From positions 1 to 7,726 of the forward strand of contig JAABTZ010000092.1 of assembly GCA_011389605.1 (NCBI GenBank): a stretch of 7,726 nt of DNA, written 5' to 3'. The notes beneath the pieces are model-generated. The model saw nothing but the letters and a program-made list of their open reading frames with translations. It was not told the origin of the DNA and made no database searches. The position numbers and the translations under genes were made by a program. The DNA comes from Desulfobacteraceae bacterium (lineage in GTDB: Bacteria > Desulfobacterota > Desulfobacteria > Desulfobacterales > Desulfosalsimonadaceae). Within the stretch, counting starts at the first letter, position 1; each line of letters starts with the position of its first letter. Positions 6,223 through 7,726 of this stretch are shown piece by piece.

Positions 6223-7473
6223 ATGAATGTGCTGGTTGTAAACAGCGGCAGTTCTTCTGTTAAGTTTAAGCTTTTTGCCATGCCGGAGCAAAGCCTTATG
6301 GCATCAGGGCATGTGGAAGGCATTGGTATCGGAAATTCCGGGAGCAGGGCCCTGCTTGTTTGCAGCCGCCCGGGGATGGATGAATTAAAAGAGGAATTTG
6401 AATGCCAAAATCACTCAGGCGCGGTTAAGAGGCTTTATGAGGTTCTGATTTTATCGGTTCCGCCAGTTGCCGGAAGCGGAAAAACCGTCGATCTGATAGG
6501 CCACCGGGTGGTACACGGAGGGGAACGGTTTTTTGAGCCCTTGATGATAGAAGATGATGTTATCAGGGAGCTGGAATCACTTGACGAACTTGCACCCCTG
6601 CATATTCCCATCAATGTTATGTGCATCCGGGAGTGCAGAAAGCTTTTGCCGGAAATGCCCATGACAGCCTGCTTTGATACTGCTTTTTCCCATGACATGC
6701 CAATCCATACCCGTCTTTATCCAGTCCCGCTGGAATGGTCTGAAAAATACGGTATCAGGAGATACGGATTCCATGGCATTTCCTATGAACACGCAATACA
6801 GCAGGCTTCCTGTCTGCTGGAAAGACCGGTTGACAGCCTTAAAATAATTGCCGCTCATCTGGGAAACGGCAGCAGTACCATGGCTTTTGACCATGGCCGG
6901 GTGCTTGATACGAGCATGGGTTTTACCCCTCTTGAGGGCCTGATGATGGGAACAAGATCGGGCAATTTCGACCCGGCCGTGTTTCCCTTTCTCATGGGGA
7001 AAACAGGCCTTGACGTGCCCGATATCCTGGAGGTATTAAACACGGGAAGCGGGCTTCTGGGTGTAAGCGGCATCAGCCGGGATATGCGGGTCATTGTGGA
7101 AAAAATGGACAAGGGATGCCAAAGGGCGCGTCTTGCATTTGACATGTTTGTCCACGTGCTGCGCAAATACCTGGGCGGATACCTTTTTGCCCTGGGGGGA
7201 GCTGATGCCATTGTGTTTACCGGCGGCATCGGGGAAAACTCCTGGCGGGTAAGGCAGGCGGTATTCAAACCCCTTGGTGGCCTGGGCCTTGTTTTAGATG
7301 ATGAAAAAAACCGGGCCATGACAGGAGGTGGCGCCGGGTGCATCAGCGCCGATGACAGCAGGGCAAAAGTCATGGTGATTCCCGCAGACGAAGAGAGGAT
7401 GATTGCAGTATCGGCTTACAAACTCTACAATAAAAAAAAGCCGCCTGCTGATTTACGCAGGCGGCCTTCTTAA
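6223..7473 (+). CDS. ackA: Acetate kinase (divergent)
   Basis: A 416-residue cytosolic acetokinase, slightly longer than the usual ~400, interconverting acetyl phosphate + ADP and acetate + ATP. It has the N-terminal signature VNSGSSSVK (N7) and GHRVVHGG (R95). It also has PLH (H127), FDTAF (D152), YGFHG (H184), AHLGNGSS (H212), MGTRSG (R245), FTGGIGENS (332-340) and DEERMIA (E390). These match the catalytic Asn, Arg, Asp, His and Glu known from Methanosarcina acetate kinase. Some usually invariant neighbours differ: PLHIP instead of PLHNP, FDTAFSHDMP instead of FDTAFHQTMP, and FHGISYEH instead of the usual GTSH. This is either a divergent AckA or a paralogue with another short acid (propionate) as substrate. 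No pta is in the window, so the source of acetyl phosphate is unseen. The last dozen codons coincide with a terminator hairpin, giving the odd tail KKKPPADLRRRPS. Confidence 0.93.
   Translation: MNVLVVNSGSSSVKFKLFAMPEQSLMASGHVEGIGIGNSGSRALLVCSRPGMDELKEEFECQNHSGAVKRLYEVLILSVPPVAGSGKTVDLIGHRVVHGGERFFEPLMIEDDVIRELESLDELAPLHIPINVMCIRECRKLLPEMPMTACFDTAFSHDMPIHTRLYPVPLEWSEKYGIRRYGFHGISYEHAIQQASCLLERPVDSLKIIAAHLGNGSSTMAFDHGRVLDTSMGFTPLEGLMMGTRSGNFDPAVFPFLMGKTGLDVPDILEVLNTGSGLLGVSGISRDMRVIVEKMDKGCQRARLAFDMFVHVLRKYLGGYLFALGGADAIVFTGGIGENSWRVRQAVFKPLGGLGLVLDDEKNRAMTGGGAGCISADDSRAKVMVIPADEERMIAVSAYKLYNKKKPPADLRRRPS
7432..7465 (-). terminator. Intrinsic terminator for the acyl-CoA synthetase gene, embedded in the ackA 3' end
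   Basis: A perfect 9-bp GC-rich stem, GCCGCCTGC (7440-7448) and GCAGGCGGC (7457-7465), encloses an 8-nt loop. On the minus strand it is followed by eight T residues (the A-run 7432-7439 on the plus strand), an excellent Rho-independent terminator 29 bp past the synthetase stop. On the plus strand the downstream tract is only CTTCTT, so it would end ackA transcripts weakly at best. The whole structure lies within ackA codons. Confidence 0.85.
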
Positions 7474-7493
7474 AGTTCAATTTTACTGTATCA

Positions 7494-7726
7494 TCAGGAA
7501 GTAAACTGGGTCCGGATGTCTTTTTTGTTGATTTTGCCAACACTGGTCTTGGGAATTTCATCTACTATTTGCACGCGGTTTGGCACGCCGTACTTGGGAA
7601 TTTCCCCGGCATCCACAAACTTCATGAAAAAGTCGCGCAGTTGGTCCTCGGTGACCTTGCCCTTGTGGCTGTCTTTTAATACAACCAGCACCAGGGGCCT
7701 TTCTCCCCATTTTTCATCGGGCACGC
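7494..7726 (-). CDS. AMP-forming acyl-CoA synthetase, C-terminal end only
   Basis: About 77 residues of the small C-terminal domain of an ANL-superfamily adenylate-forming enzyme; the rest lies beyond the right edge. VPDEKWGERPLVLVVLK is the typical entry to this domain. VQIVDEIPKTSVGKINKK is the A10 motif, whose PKTSVGK lysine catalyses adenylation in the first half-reaction. The wording is closest to medium/long-chain fatty acyl-CoA synthetases of the AlkK type, by eye. The reaction would be carboxylic acid + ATP + CoA to acyl-CoA + AMP + PPi. An ATG-like or GTG start near 7724 is internal, not the true start. It ends with tandem TGA TGA stops (7494-7496, 7491-7493), converging on ackA with a 20-bp gap, and uses the terminator lying in the ackA tail. 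Confidence 0.9.
   Translation of the reverse strand, partial: VPDEKWGERPLVLVVLKDSHKGKVTEDQLRDFFMKFVDAGEIPKYGVPNRVQIVDEIPKTSVGKINKKDIRTQFTS

Noticed and set aside
1..7726. CRISPR array, tRNA or rRNA genes, insertion sequence with transposase
   Set aside because: No spaced direct repeats, no tRNA-like cloverleaf or rRNA segment and no transposase frame were seen; the only repeat element is the 154-bp hairpin.

Overview
The window looks like an accessory metabolic and transport region of a bacterial chromosome. The best guess for the host is a moderately GC-rich Gram-negative anaerobe, possibly a sulfate-reducing member of the Desulfobacterales. That guess rests on the mix of families (benzaldehyde-lyase-like ThDP enzyme, BASS and GltS transporters, TauE/SafE permease, acetate kinase, acyl-CoA synthetase). 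It also rests on an intergenic hairpin repeat of a kind I associate, from unverified memory, with that group. No marker gene fixes the taxonomy.

Layout from left to right. The 3' part of a GltS-type sodium/glutamate symporter gene (+) enters from the left edge. It converges on, and overlaps by 12 bp, a TauE/SafE permease gene (-). A divergent AT-rich spacer follows, with a candidate promoter and nested inverted repeats. It drives a (+) gene for a ThDP-dependent lyase/carboligase (start reassigned to 2107). That gene is followed 25 bp later by a BASS-family (bile acid:Na+ symporter-like) transporter gene (start reassigned to 3827). A 154-bp palindromic repeat (4804-4957) separates this pair from a short-chain dehydrogenase/reductase gene (+), whose likely TTG start at 4969 lies just beyond the repeat. 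The 435 bp after the SDR hold a possible small cysteine-rich gene, perhaps frameshifted at its 5' end, and an AT-rich leader for acetate kinase (ackA, +). The last codons of ackA contain an intrinsic terminator that works best for the converging gene on the other strand. That gene encodes an AMP-forming acyl-CoA synthetase and runs off the right edge.

How the genes may work together (inference). The ThDP enzyme and BASS transporter are probably co-transcribed, so the transporter may import an organic anion that the enzyme cleaves or condenses. The SDR could interconvert a resulting hydroxy/keto compound. AckA would handle acetyl phosphate, and the CoA ligase would activate acids. A TauE-like permease beside a ThDP enzyme and AckA superficially recalls sulfoacetaldehyde (C2-sulfonate) degradation, but the ThDP enzyme does not look like Xsc. 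It reads most like benzaldehyde lyase and the 2-hydroxyacyl-CoA lyase/oxalyl-CoA decarboxylase branch. The true substrate cannot be read from the sequence.
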